Source: Sphagnum compactum
Taxonomy: Eukaryota > Bryophyta > Sphagnopsida > Sphagnales
Assembly (NCBI GenBank): GCA_965153455.1
Contig: OZ234495.1
Span: 13,140,875-13,204,874, forward strand
DNA length: 64,000 nt
Direction of reading: 5' to 3'
This document shows, one piece after another, positions 35,101 to 46,726 of the stretch (within the stretch, counting starts at the first letter, position 1; each line of letters opens with the position of its first letter). A program made the translations under genes and the position numbers. The notes under the pieces are model-generated. The model saw nothing but the letters and a program-made list of their open reading frames with translations, ran no database searches and was not told the origin of the DNA.

Positions 35101-37650
35101 ATTTTTTTCATGAATTCATAACAAAATTAATGCATGTCATATTGTGTCAAAATCCCGTGTGTTGTAAACATGAAGCTTTGTTGAGATGTCTTCAAGCAAA
35201 TTTGAAATACTTAAAAGATGGATTGCTTCAAACGCACATGTGGAAAATATTTGATGCTCATACCATTGTGATTTTAGGCTATGAACACATACTCCCTATC
35301 CATTACATTCTTAGTGCTAAATACAATGTCAATGGGATGTCCTTGTACAAGTCTTCTGATAACAAAAAAAGTCCATAACATATTCTCCATCTTTTTGGCC
35401 TATGACAAACATAGGCCATATATATATATGGAACCCACTTGGAACTTTCTCTAAGTGGTTTTACAATTTGCAACATCCCATTACATAGGGCAAGTACATG
35501 TCCTAACTCCCACTACACACAACCAACAAAACATCTATTTACTAAGGACGATTGTTTGTTTGTTTAGCTTGTTAAGCTTGTTGCATGGAAATTTTCCAAT
35601 CCATGGTGCTTGCCATGCAATCTTGGTAATGTTGGAAACATAGTGATGAGTTGGGGTTCTATTGGGGTGGGTTTGAAACATTGAGACCTGCATTGAATAT
35701 TAAACAATTTGGACATTGGAAATTCAATAAAATTATTATTTTTAAAAAGGCAATTGAGGTGACATCTTGGTTCTATTGGAAAGCCTTTGATGAGTAGGAT
35801 TTCTTGGAGATCATTTTGTAATTTTTAGACCTAAGGTGGGGGAGATGTTGAATTTTGAATAAATAGTTTTTTTCACAATCAGGCTTATGGCCTTGCAAGT
35901 TCTTATTCATACTTATAGTAATGACACAATGTTATTCACCCTTGGGCAAATGACACAAGCCACATTAATGAAAATAATAATTGAAATGTTTTTCAAATGA
36001 GCAAAACAATTCACAGGATGTTTAATTTGAACTATTACATATTTGGGCATATGATTAACATACGAATTCGAGTGACAATGATAATCAAAACCAATTTAGA
36101 TAAAATAGGTATAGGGTCCAATAATATGGTTGTCAACTTGATATTTATGAAAACTTCACTCCTTAACCCCTTCACCATCCCTTCACCGACTTACATGGAT
36201 ATGAAAAGGAAAATTAAAATGTGCTTTTACACAATTGAATTTTGATAATTTGGTGGAATATAATTGAATCAACTAATGAAAAGAATTCAATTCAACCAAA
36301 TTCAATTCAATTCATATTTCAATGAAAACATTAACTTGTTGAAATGGAATCTAATTTCCACAAAATCAACTCATTTTCTTAATCATTTCATTGTCATTAG
36401 TAGTGTGGAGGCCAAACATTGTATTTACAATATAGAAAGCAATAGAATTTAGTAATGAAAGTATGAAAAATTAAAAAATTTAATGTTATGTGTCAATATT
36501 CTCAATGAATCCTAGCAAGAAATTTATATTTACCCATTGAATATATTACATGGTATCACAAAATATACAAACATTCTAATGTATTTGATAGTTTGATAAA
36601 TATCAAATTTGAGACTTAAAATAAATAAAATTACAATTTATTCTAAAATTTGTAAAAAAGACAAGTTGACTTTGATATTTAATCTATTTTAAATTTAAAA
36701 ATGATAGAAAAATCAAAACTGAACGACATTCAATTTTTTGTCATTTGAAAAATGTTATTTTCCAGCTCATTGTTATTATGACATGTGTAATTAATGATTT
36801 TCTTATGCATTATGATCTCATCAAAATATGTTTGTGCCAAAATTTGTTCAAATAAAAATTATAGACCATTTTGAACAAGTATTTTGTTCCATTATTAATT
36901 CTAATAAATGGTTTAAAATTTGAAAATTGTTTGCAAAACCATTTAAGACAATAATAAGAAATCATAAAATTGAATGATAATATGTGTTTTCCATGAATTT
37001 TCATTATTTTTAAATTATAAATGTTGGTTAAAATTCTTTTGAACAAACAATGGAAAGACATATTATTTTAATAAATTTTCATTAAAAAAATTATATAAGT
37101 AATTCTAAATTTCCTGATTTCAAAAGGAATTTTTTTAAAAAAATTATATAAAATTTAGTTATTTATTTCAATTCAACAATGCTTGAATAAAAATTTGTTT
37201 AATTGGTGAAACATAGGAAATTACAAAGTTATTTTCCTTAAAATGACTTTATGTAATTTTTTTAAATTACATTTTTATTGCATAATCTTATAATCTCATA
37301 TGATGTTAGTTCAAGTGCGAGGTGGGTATCAATTTTTTTTATATCCGTTGGGTCTGAATATTGAAAAACATTTATCATATTTGCAAGTTCTCTTAATATA
37401 ATTTTTTAATTAATTTTTAGAGGCTGATCCGGGTCTTTGATTTTGATTTTTTTTCTCAAGGCTGCTTTTTAAATGTCTAGCTTTTGTTTATGTGATAACA
37501 GTTGATTATCTACACCATCTTTCATGAACCGGTTATCATTTATAATTTCCATTTAAAATTTTAGAATTATTTTTCAAATTATTATTTAAAATTTAGATTT
37601 ATAGCACATGTAATATTTCAAGTCTTTTTTCAACCAAAAAATGTTTTAAA
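35101..37650. other. AT-rich spacer
   Basis: An open stretch at 35130-35378 (82 codons, including KHEALLRCLQANLKYLKDGL) may be an old coding fragment, but I do not recognise it. The part 35650-35960 resembles the 435-bp repeats at 24.5-25.3 kb. The rest holds no gene. Confidence 0.35.
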
Positions 37651-37657
37651 GTTTTTT

Positions 37658-38480
37658 TTAATGAACAAACATTTTTTTCCAACATTGTTTTAGCCAACAA
37701 ATTATTTTTTCTAATCGCAAATCCACAACTTCGTCCCTCTCAAAAAAACCTTCAAATTCTTTTAACTTTTTTTCTAAATCTACATCTATGTCAATGAATT
37801 TTACTAAACTAGAAGGTGATTTACAACCAATTCTAGGATCTAACATCAAAGAAAGCATATTATATTAGATCCCAAGAAATCCCACAATTGAAAACATGGA
37901 TTCATGTTTTTGCCACCATTGCAAAGGACATTTTATTTCCTTCACATCCACTTGGTATTGTCTGAAAATGAAATGCTCCATGTTCACAAGTTCTTTATTG
38001 GTTCACTTGTGTTGGCAATTTGCTCAAATATATCCAAATTGCAATCCTCATCAACACCAATGTTAGTAAAAACACTTTTAGATTTTGCCAAAGGATGCAA
38101 ATAGTGATGGCACTTCAACAACATGGGATATAAGGATTTGCTATCACATTTTTCAATAATAGCAACACCTTGTTCCCTTCTAATAAATGAAGACACAAGA
38201 CAAAGACTTTTAAACCTAGGATCTAACATCAAAGAAAACATATTATGGGTTTTTTTTTCTTCAAATTTTCTCAAGAAAGAAATGAAAGATTCCAACACAA
38301 CACAAATTTCCTTTCTAATGTTAGATGCAAAAGAAGTTAATTCAACAACAACAATTGATTCCTCTTCCATTAAATTTTGTAGAGACGGTAGAACTTTAGG
38401 TGCATATTTAAGTTTTAAAACCATGGATAATGTAGAATTCATAGCATCATTTAGTAACCAGTGGCCACGGGACTAGTTTA
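37658..38480 (-). pseudogene. C-terminal relic of a hAT transposase, with a rearranged second piece
   Basis: On the minus strand 38480-37984 reads GHWLLNDAMNSTLSMV, then MFSLMLDPRFKSLCLVSSFI and LYPMLLKCHHYLHPLA. It continues to about 37870 with CPLQWWQKHESMFSIVGFL. These are the LMLDPRFK and P..WW..H......A blocks of the hAT C-terminal dimerisation region. A stop follows, and a second copy of the MLSLMLDPR block (from about 37858) leads to a different tail with VDLEKKLKEFEGFF. The expected C-terminal SIV.AETERIFS block is missing. Confidence 0.75.
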
Positions 38481-40619
38481 AGATACATGTAGTCACAATA
38501 GGAAAAAGCCAACCAACAATAATGTGCCATGTAGGAGGTGGTGGTACTTGGCTAGTCACCTTCACATTAGTTTGTCTACTATAGCACAAAACTATAGCAA
38601 CTCAAAACAACAATGCCTCTTGAAACACAATGACTTTGCTAGCAAACTTATAAAACAATAAAACAAAACAGATTAATAATTTTCAATAGAAACAAAAAAA
38701 ATTAACAATTTTCAATTTAAAAGACATACTTTTTCACAAAGTAAATAAGATCTTAGTGTCTATCTTTGTTTTCACTAAGGTATTGAGTTTTATGGGATGA
38801 ATCCCAATCTCAACACAAACTTTGGTCCACTCTTGCCTACCCTTTCTAGATTTTTTAGGCCAAACAATACACTTTTACAAATGTGCTTGAGCTACTTTGA
38901 TAGGTACATATCTTAGATTTTTGCACACTTTCTCATCAATAGTAACATATTAACATGCTTCGGAAAAGCATGCCCAAAACAGGTACCATTGAATTTTTTT
39001 TGTAAACCTAATGTTTCACAACTAACAATAGATTTTAGAGTAGAAGTCATTGCATTTAGGTTAGAGCTCTCATCTTTCATGTATGTAATGTATTTTTTTT
39101 CTCAAACCAAGTTTGTTGAACATATCTATCAAATTTCAAACCAACACCTATCCAAAAGTTTCTATAGTTTCAAATCGTCCAATAGTTATATGTTTTGGTT
39201 GCCAATCAAATCTTTAAAAATTTACAACCAAAGCAAATACATCATGGATACCTTTACTCATCCATAAATCAAAGTTGTATAACATTTTATAAGACTAAAC
39301 AAAACATACAATTGATTATTTTTCTCCACCAAATTTGGCAAAATCTCTTGTGAAAATTGCCTTCTAGAAGGAAGATTAAATCTTGGACATAAATGTAATG
39401 TTAATCTCTTAAACCATATATTCTCAAGAAATTGAATTGGCAATTTTTTTTAAAATAATTAACAAACCTAGATTTTCATCAAATTCCTTTTGCTAAATAT
39501 CACCTTTTTTGAATGAATCCTTCACAACAAAGAAGTTTGATATGGAAAATCTAGATGGATTGCTCGACGATTTTTAGATGGCTACCTTTCCATATTTCCT
39601 CTCATCATGTTTTGTACTTCTTCAATTTTTTTGGAAATTAAATAGTGATCAACATCCACATGTTTTTTTAAAGACGTTATATATACCATTTGTTTTGTAA
39701 TATGCAATTAAACCTTTTCTTGCTTGTGTTCTTGGGTTTGAAACATTCACATTATAACATAACAAACATCTCATTATCTGTGGTTGCTTTAAGTTCACAA
39801 GTTTGTTATCATTTATGCAAAAGAAAGACCAACACATATCATTTCTTCCTTCTAATTTCCAAATTTTCTTTCAATTATGCAGCTTTTTAAAATGTTGCTA
39901 CATTATTTCTTCATTATTAGTTTGCAAATTTCCTCCAATTTCATATTCCAAACTAGGATTTATTTGAGATTGTTCTTCCACATTCTGTTTTTCCATAATA
40001 ACTTTATTCATGAAAATGTCACAAGTTTCCGTTAATTTATTTTCATTTTTTGATGAATGTTCCATGTTGTAGTTTTCGTAAGAAATTTAGTAGAAGAAAA
40101 GTAATCAACAATATTCTACCAAATCTATTTCAAATATTGCATACAATTACAAACAAACAAACAAACAAAAGATAACAATGCAATAAAAGGTTTAAAGGTT
40201 TAGAAAACAATTACAATAATTCACAAAGCAAAAGGGTTTAAGGTAAGAAAATGGAAAAATGAAGATATAATGAAAGGTTAAAGTAAGAAAAATGATAAAA
40301 AAAACAATGTTGATGGAAAAAAAAATGTTGATTAATGTTTAGTTTAAGGTTTATGTGTTTAATGTTGGGGAATATGGACAAGTGTAAAAACCTTGCAAAC
40401 AAACAACACAAAATTAACAATTAACTACACAAAAAAAATAAAAATGACAAAAAATGAAAAATGAAAAACTAAAAATTAAAGTTACAAATCTAAAATAAAA
40501 AAACAAGAGGAAAAAAACAAAAACTGGAATTTTTTTTAAAAAATTACTAAACTGGAAGTGGTTATCATGCCTCCTATGTTCCACCTCCTACACAAACAAA
40601 AAGGGGAAGAAGTACCAAG
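38481..40619. other. AT-rich spacer, possibly older hAT sequence
   Basis: No coding region recognised. Upstream parts of the hAT gene may be hidden here, but I could not align them. Confidence 0.3.
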
Positions 40620-40960
40620 CAAGGGCAACAAGTTCGAAAGTCAAACATGCAAACAATAAGGCAGGCAAGCAGGTTGCGAAATAAGCAGAAGCAAGTGAAG
40701 TACATGAAAAGGTGGCAATGGCGGAAGCATGTGGGAGTAGGCAGTGACGACAAAAGCAAAAGGGAGCATGCTAGTGGGAACATGCAACAATGGCAGAAAT
40801 AGGCAGTGCTGGTGGAAGCAAGTGGGAGCAGGCAGCGATGGTGGGAACATGCGACCAAACATGCAACAAAACAAACATGAGGCAAGCGAAGTAGGCAAGA
40901 GCAAGGTGTAGGTGTGTGAAGTAACCATGTGAGGCACATGAGGTAAGCAAGTAGGCAAAA
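40620..40960. repeat. Degenerate tandem repeat around gcaagtgggagcaggcagcg
   Basis: About ten units of roughly 30 bp vary around ggaagcaagtgggagcaggc followed by agcgatgg. Its minus-strand open frames are Cys/Pro/His-rich low-complexity readings of the repeat. Confidence 0.6.
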
Positions 40961-42119
40961 AGGAAAAAAATAAACAATCTTGCGTTGTGGGGTGATTGCA
41001 CATTAAGGTGAACCAAAAATGTTAGATTTTGGAGTCCATAGTTTTTTTTTAAAAGAATTTTGAATGAAAATATTTGATGTTTTAATAATGCAAATTAGTC
41101 CATTTGAAGGTAGGAAGCAAGAAGAATACCTAAACCTTAAACTTGCAAGTTTTCAAATTATGACATGTACTCCGATTTGATAAGTTAGGGGAAAAGTTGG
41201 AAACAAAAACATGGAATTTTTAAAAATTTATAAATTGGCAGATGTTATGTTGGGTAATAATGTCACTTTTTACAAAACAACATTTATCAATTTTTCCATT
41301 TCAATAAGTTATGGACTTTCTAGACTATTGGTAATCTTGTAGAATCCTAATATATTAAAATATTAAATTTGATTGGAAACCTTATTTTAGGATTATAATA
41401 GTTTCACGATCATACTAAAAAAAAATTCAACAATTAAAACATGCTTATTATGTAATAAAAATCCATAACACTTTTTATGGACTATGATCACCCATCTTGG
41501 ATCATTTAAAAAGTCCATTTTGTAATGAAATGATGGCATTTTATTTTCAATTTTTTTAATTCGATTTTTCAAGTGTTATATAGTTTAATTAAATGAGTCC
41601 CTTTAAAAAAATTCAAGCAAACCTCAACACATATTATATTAAACTTAAAGGTACCCCATAATAACTGCCGTTACAACACCAAAAAATAGACTGTCTATTT
41701 TGCAACTACCCTATGGAAGGAACTCAAGAAAAAAAAAACATCAACTCCCTCAACACAAAACACCTAAACAAATAATATAGCTTTGAGAGCTTTCAAGTGA
41801 AAAAAAACAATGTAGGAAAACTTTGAGCAATGTGAAAGGGGGAAAAGTTGGAAAGGCTAGTTTTTTTATATTGAGAGCAAAATTGGGCATCATTTAGGGT
41901 TTTAAATCCTTCTTCCAGAAACTACTACCTAACCCCCTACACCTACCACTTAAGCCTTCTAGCTCGGAACTAGATCTAGAGAAAAAAAAATCCTTTTCCA
42001 AGTTCTTAGTTTATAATTTAAAAAAAACGTAACGATCTCACCTCAGTTCTCTCATGAAAGAAAACTGATAGTTAGAATATCAATATGAATATCATTTAAA
42101 CTGATATCTTAGATTTTTA
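40961..42119. other. AT-rich spacer
   Basis: Phrases such as tccataacactttttatgga (41463-41482) are small palindromes. No gene recognised. Confidence 0.3.
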
Positions 42120-42180
42120 GTGAGTGATACCCAGGTGATGCCTAGTTGATACCCAGGTGATGCCTATTTGATACCTAGCG
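42120..42180. repeat. Short tandem repeat, period about 24 bp
   Basis: Two and a half copies of gatacccaggtgatgcctag plus a few bases. Confidence 0.75.
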
Positions 42181-43736
42181 CTCCTTAGGATACCCGCACA
42201 ACATCTTCTATATACATACATATCGTAATATATATGTGATAGATAAGGATGTGGAGATGAATGATGGGCAACAAGTTCACATTTCATTTATTTTCTATGT
42301 TTGGTTTATAAAGATTAAACATCTTTTAAGTAGATTTTGGCTTAGGCATAGATTTAGGTTAACATTTATCCTTTCCATGTCATTGAACTATTAAATTAAA
42401 AAAATCTTTGATGCTTAGTGGTGTCTAGCAACTTCCACATTCAATTGCAAATGTAGTCACAAGGATGCGTCATGTGATTGGTTGAAGCTTTCCAAGTAGT
42501 TGTAAAGTTTTCCATAGCAAAGTCATCAAATCTATGATTTATCATTCACAACCATTTTGAAAATAGTAAACCAGATTTCAATTGTAAATATAGTTATGAT
42601 ATTTCTTCTAGTGGAAGTTGTGCAAGCTAAGAGGAAAGCTTATTGGAGTGGAGACTTAGGTTTGAAATAAACTTATAGAGAATTCCCTAGCGTTTGAGGG
42701 ATCTTCGCACTTTTGCATGTAGGTGTAAGATTCGTCCACTTTGAGGTGGGTGTAAGACCCCTCCCACTCTCAAGAAGTGAGTGTAAGAACCATGTCCCTC
42801 CTACCCATTGTGATCTAATAAGTATGTTTAGATTCACAAGGGTTTTTAAGCCTTGTGCTTTATGGTGCATAAAGTCCACATGTGTGGCACATTCCCAAAC
42901 TGCAAGGCCAATCATACCTATTACCTCATTCTATAGCAAGTAGCCTTTTGTAGGCGTAAGGTCCCTTCTCTGTTTGAAGAGGCACTACCTATTCACAGAA
43001 TTTGCAACACTACGAATTTCTTGAAGTACTCATGTTTTCCATAAATTTGCCTCCTCCAAAAGAGGACTCACATTACAAAACTTTAGTTGCCTCCTGAAAT
43101 CTTACACAATGTCAATGTGCCTCTTGTAACACTAAAACATGTTAAAGTCGTTAGTGCCTTAAGTACTGGAGAAGGCCTCCTCCCCAGTGCTTCTGGTAAT
43201 TTGAGGGTTGTAGCCTTGAGGGTGGTAGCCTGATGGCGTAGGCCTGATGTTTAGGGGAGACCCGCATCAACAAACTTTCCTGAGCAGAAAGTACAAAGTG
43301 TTACTTATGTGAATGGCAGAAAGTTTGGATGTGAATGGTGGAATGTCCTTCCAATTGGCTTAACCATCTTCCAGGCCCTGAGGTGCTTTCAAGTGCAAAG
43401 AAGAAAACCTTGGAGTGCTTTATGCACACTTCATAGCAATTTTAGGATTGCCCATGATCTTATCTACAGGGAGATTTAGTGGGCATGTTCATGAATTCTC
43501 GCTACTAAACAAATTCTAATAGCTGGCTACTATAGCAATCATAAACAATAATGTTGCCTATTACAATTTGGGCCAAATTCACAAGGGGGCACCATCCCAT
43601 CCCAAATTTGTATAGGTCAAATTCTGATTTTTCAGGTTTAAAGGTTGCAAAATTTTGCACAATTTTTAACACACACACATACCCCACCTCTGAGACTTAA
43701 CCTTCAGGCCCACACAGGCAACACAGGATAATGGAA
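42181..43736. other. Spacer with ggtgtaagat-type short repeats
   Basis: Around 42720-42800 and 42950-42970 a phrase near aggtgtaagattcgtccac recurs with changes, at intervals of about 35-40 bp. No gene, no long terminal repeats and no tRNA-like sequence were recognised. Confidence 0.35.
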
Positions 43737-43926
43737 GAGCATCTCCACCCGCACCCCTTCTTTGCTCCTTTCTTTGCTCCTTTAACAATATTTATGACCT
43801 TCAGTATGCATTGTTAATTATTCCCTAATCCCTCACCCATAGAGGTTCACACTATTTGAAGACTATACTTCATCTAAAACAGAATGTACATTACATGAAA
43901 TCTTGCTGTTGAGGGTGGAGATGCTC
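43737..43926. mobile_element. Harbinger-like MITE, second copy
   Basis: The left end is GAGCATCTCCACCC. The right end is its exact reverse complement (14 bp). The flanks are GAA on the left and TAA on the right, a one-base mismatch from a TAA duplication. At 190 bp it is shorter than the MSRA intron copy, with which it shares only the termini by eye. Confidence 0.75.
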
Positions 43927-44933
43927 TAAGCCACCATCAACACACACAGATCACATAGCAGTCATCTGTAAAGGGCAGCAGTTATAATGCAGTGCCAAAA
44001 TCAGGGCAATGTACCCCAGTGAGCTGGTTCATATCTCCAAGTAACAAGCTCCTCATGGTCTAATGGCTCTGCCCTTGACGGTAGGATGAAACAACATGAC
44101 AACACGCGATGGCTATTGTAACCTGGTTACATAATTTGAATGCAAAATGAAACTGAAGAAAGAATTGCAACATCTCATTAGCATGGTTAAGTTTTCAACC
44201 GTCACTCACAAATTGGTGGGTTTAGGGTTTCATCAATTGGTTTCCAATTCAACCATCCCATATACTACAAGAATGTGAAGTTTCTTCCCTCCTCACAGAG
44301 CCAACACACACACTACAGAGATCAATAGCAGCCTTCATACTAAAGTTCCCAAAATTTTCAAAAACCATAGTACTTGAAGGTTTGATAAAATGTTTACTGA
44401 CATGGCATTCATTTATTGGAGGGCAGCTTAAACCAAATAGCTTCATTGTTCATTATTGACCTCTTAAACTAGGTAGGTCAGTAACTAAAACAGCAAAGAG
44501 GTAGGTGGAAACCAGTCTTGTGTGTAAACATTACACAAAACTTCTGTATGCTAGATATTGTCTAAATAGAAATTTTTATATCCAATTAAAATCAGGGCTT
44601 AAATAGGTATGCAGTTTGACGACTAATAAAAATTAATATTTAACTTTAAAGTTGAGCTTATTTGTCAACTTTGCAACGACAAAAAAATCAACCCTTGTTT
44701 TCAAAAGTGTTTTTTCACAGTTTCAGCTTTGGGTCTGAACTATTTTCAATGTTCAATTCTTGTGCCAATTTCAACAAAAAGGTGTGAGCTCAGGCCCCGA
44801 TCACGAAAACTGGACCTTGAACCCCAGTTTTAACATGGAAACTGAATACCCTCACAAGATTGGTAAAAACCTCTACATAATGGAATTTAGGTCATCATAA
44901 GTTCGTATGAAACTCATGAGGTAGGTAAATCAA
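43927..44933. other. Spacer
   Basis: Mixed-composition DNA with no recognised gene. The open stretch at 44249-44446 has no signature. Confidence 0.3.
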
Positions 44934-45305
44934 GGCCACAGTGACCCAGCACCCACTAGTGCACCATCAAGGATGGATGATATGTGATCAGGAAACAGTT
45001 TTCTGTTGGGTTCCAGTTCCCTGGCTAACCATGGTGGTTAGCTCAGTTGCTTTATTTACTACCTACCAACTAGGTAGGTAGTAAAAACAGCCCCTACCCA
45101 CTATGTATAAACTATCTACTTACCTAGTAGTCCCCCATTTTGTTACCTACCCTGTCTATATGTTAGATCTACTTCTTATAGAATGGGTTACCAAGATGAA
45201 GCCGGGTAGCTAGTAACTGAGCTAACCAGTTGTGGATGATCCTCAACTGAGTCATAGCAGGCATCCAGTGGATGGTGCACTGGTGGATGCTGGTTCACTG
45301 TGGCC
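44934..45305. mobile_element. Mutator-like MITE family A, copy 2
   Basis: The left end reads ggccacagtgacccagcacc, then cactagtgcaccatc. The right end is its reverse complement with three mismatches over about 34 bp. The flanks read ggtaaatca on the left and ggtaaatga on the right, shifted by one base, consistent with a worn 9-bp duplication. The interior matches the copy at 50556-50929, including blocks near tggatgatatgtgatcagga and ctaaccatggtggttagct. Confidence 0.75.
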
Positions 45306-45689
45306 GGTAAATGAGTAGCTAAAAACAGGGAACAGTGTAAGTTGCAAAGGTGATTACAGAAGAAAATTTTGCCATCATAACCATCCCTAATGAGAATCTC
45401 AATGCTTTGATTAGCTAACATGTCACAAGTTACAAGCTATAATAACCTTCCATAATCATTTCATTAGCAACCTTCTACTTAGCACAAGGGACTGGCCTCA
45501 ACTCTGGCTGGCCCAATGATTTCACAACCTTTCACGTCATGGATGAAAATGTCATAGTTGCTCTTCCCTAGGTGAAAAGACTAGGGCATCTTGATTCTCA
45601 TTAGGGCTGGTTCCGTTGTCCTTTCACTTAAGGTAACAAATATATAATCCTTAAAACACCCACCCACAAAGTTCCAATGGGTTTTTTTT
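45306..45689. other. Spacer
   Basis: No gene recognised. A run of 23 T follows at 45680-45702. Confidence 0.3.
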
Positions 45690-45962
45690 TTTTTTTTTTT
45701 TTTGGCCACAAATTTCACCTTTCCTTTAACCTGAAAAATATGATTTTGACACACACAAAGGATTTTTGTAAAAAAAGATGGCTCCAATTTGCCAGATTTC
45801 AAGAATCTTTACCCCAAAAGGAAATCTCCAGATTTCCACAACAAGTTCTAGCAAGCAAAGGTAGACAAAACAAAATTTCTACCTTCATGTCTGATCTATA
45901 ACCAAATTTGGCTAAATCTTCTTGTGGATGATAGAACCAGGTCTACATCACAAAATTGGGTG
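45690..45962. repeat. Dispersed repeat family C, clear copy
   Basis: Matches 2765-3030 from aacctgaaaaatatgatttt to ctacatcacaaaattggg in the same order and orientation. Confidence 0.6.
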
Positions 45963-46019
45963 TTGAAAAAAAAATTAATTAAAAAAAACTTAAAAAAACA
46001 CCCTGCAAACACAATTACC

Positions 46020-46310
46020 TCCCTCCACTTTCTCTTCTCTTTCGCTCTCTCTCTCTCTCTCCCCCTTTCCCACCTTCTTTCTCTCTCTCCCTTCTCCCAC
46101 CTTTCTCGCTCTCTCTCTCCCTTCTCCCACCTTTCTCGCTCTCTCTCTCTTTCCACTTCCCCACATTTCTCGTTCTCTCTTGTAAGATTGTACATGGTTA
46201 ACTTCTTATACGTGCCAGGGGTTTTACCTAATTAAATCCAGTCATCTCCATTGCGAGGGAAACTAAGTCACTCGGTAGGGTGAAGAACAACAACCAGCAA
46301 AATGTAGTAA

Positions 46311-46342
<32 letters not shown>

Positions 46343-46345
46343 CCT
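46020..46345 (+). promoter_or_regulatory. CT-rich tracts upstream of the RING gene
   Basis: The tract 46029-46170 contains CT microsatellites and two to three copies of a 35-bp unit near cttctcccacctttctcgct followed by ctctctctctccc. A second pure CT run is at 46316-46341. Long CT/GA tracts are typical of plant promoters and leaders and can bind BPC-type GAGA proteins; that use here is inferred. Confidence 0.5.
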
Positions 46346-46505
46346 CTCAAGCCTCTTTCTCTCTCCGTTGCTGTTGCGGCGTTGCAATTGTGGCTTGCAA
46401 AGCACATCACCTTCCTTCCCTCGCTGGAGCTGTTGCGGGAGAGAGAGACAGAGAAAGTTTTTTTGTGCATTTTTTGTGCAGTTGCTGCTCCAACTGTCTC
46501 GCGTG

Positions 46506-46675
46506 CCCCGGGCGATCCCAATCTTCTACCGCCTCTTGAAGAAGTAGAGGCCGGACATAGGGCCTTAGTTACGGTCCTCCTCCTCCTCCTCCCCGGGCGA
46601 TCCCAATCTTCTACCGGCTCTTGAAGTAGAGGACGGACATAGCGCCTTAGTTACTTTCCTCCTCTTCCTCTTCTC
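46506..46675 (+). repeat. 85-bp tandem duplication in the RING gene leader
   Basis: The unit starting ccccgggcgatcccaatctt occurs at 46506 and again at 46591, with few differences through gccttagttac and the following cctcctc tract. Confidence 0.9.
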
Positions 46676-46726
46676 GTAGGCTGGAACGAACGAACCAACT
46701 AACGAAGGAATTCGAGGTTTTGGAAG

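Noticed and set aside
40574-41016. Cys/Pro/His-rich open frames of about 120 codons on the minus strand
   Set aside because: They are readings of a degenerate tandem repeat. Cysteine spacing follows the DNA period and not a protein domain.
42181-43736. LTR retrotransposon
   Set aside because: No paired long direct repeats, primer-binding site, polypurine tract, or gag/pol frames were found here or elsewhere in the window.
46280-46624. Open frame of 114 codons in the RING gene leader
   Set aside because: It spans a CT microsatellite and one copy of the leader duplication, giving Ser/Leu repeats without a family signature.
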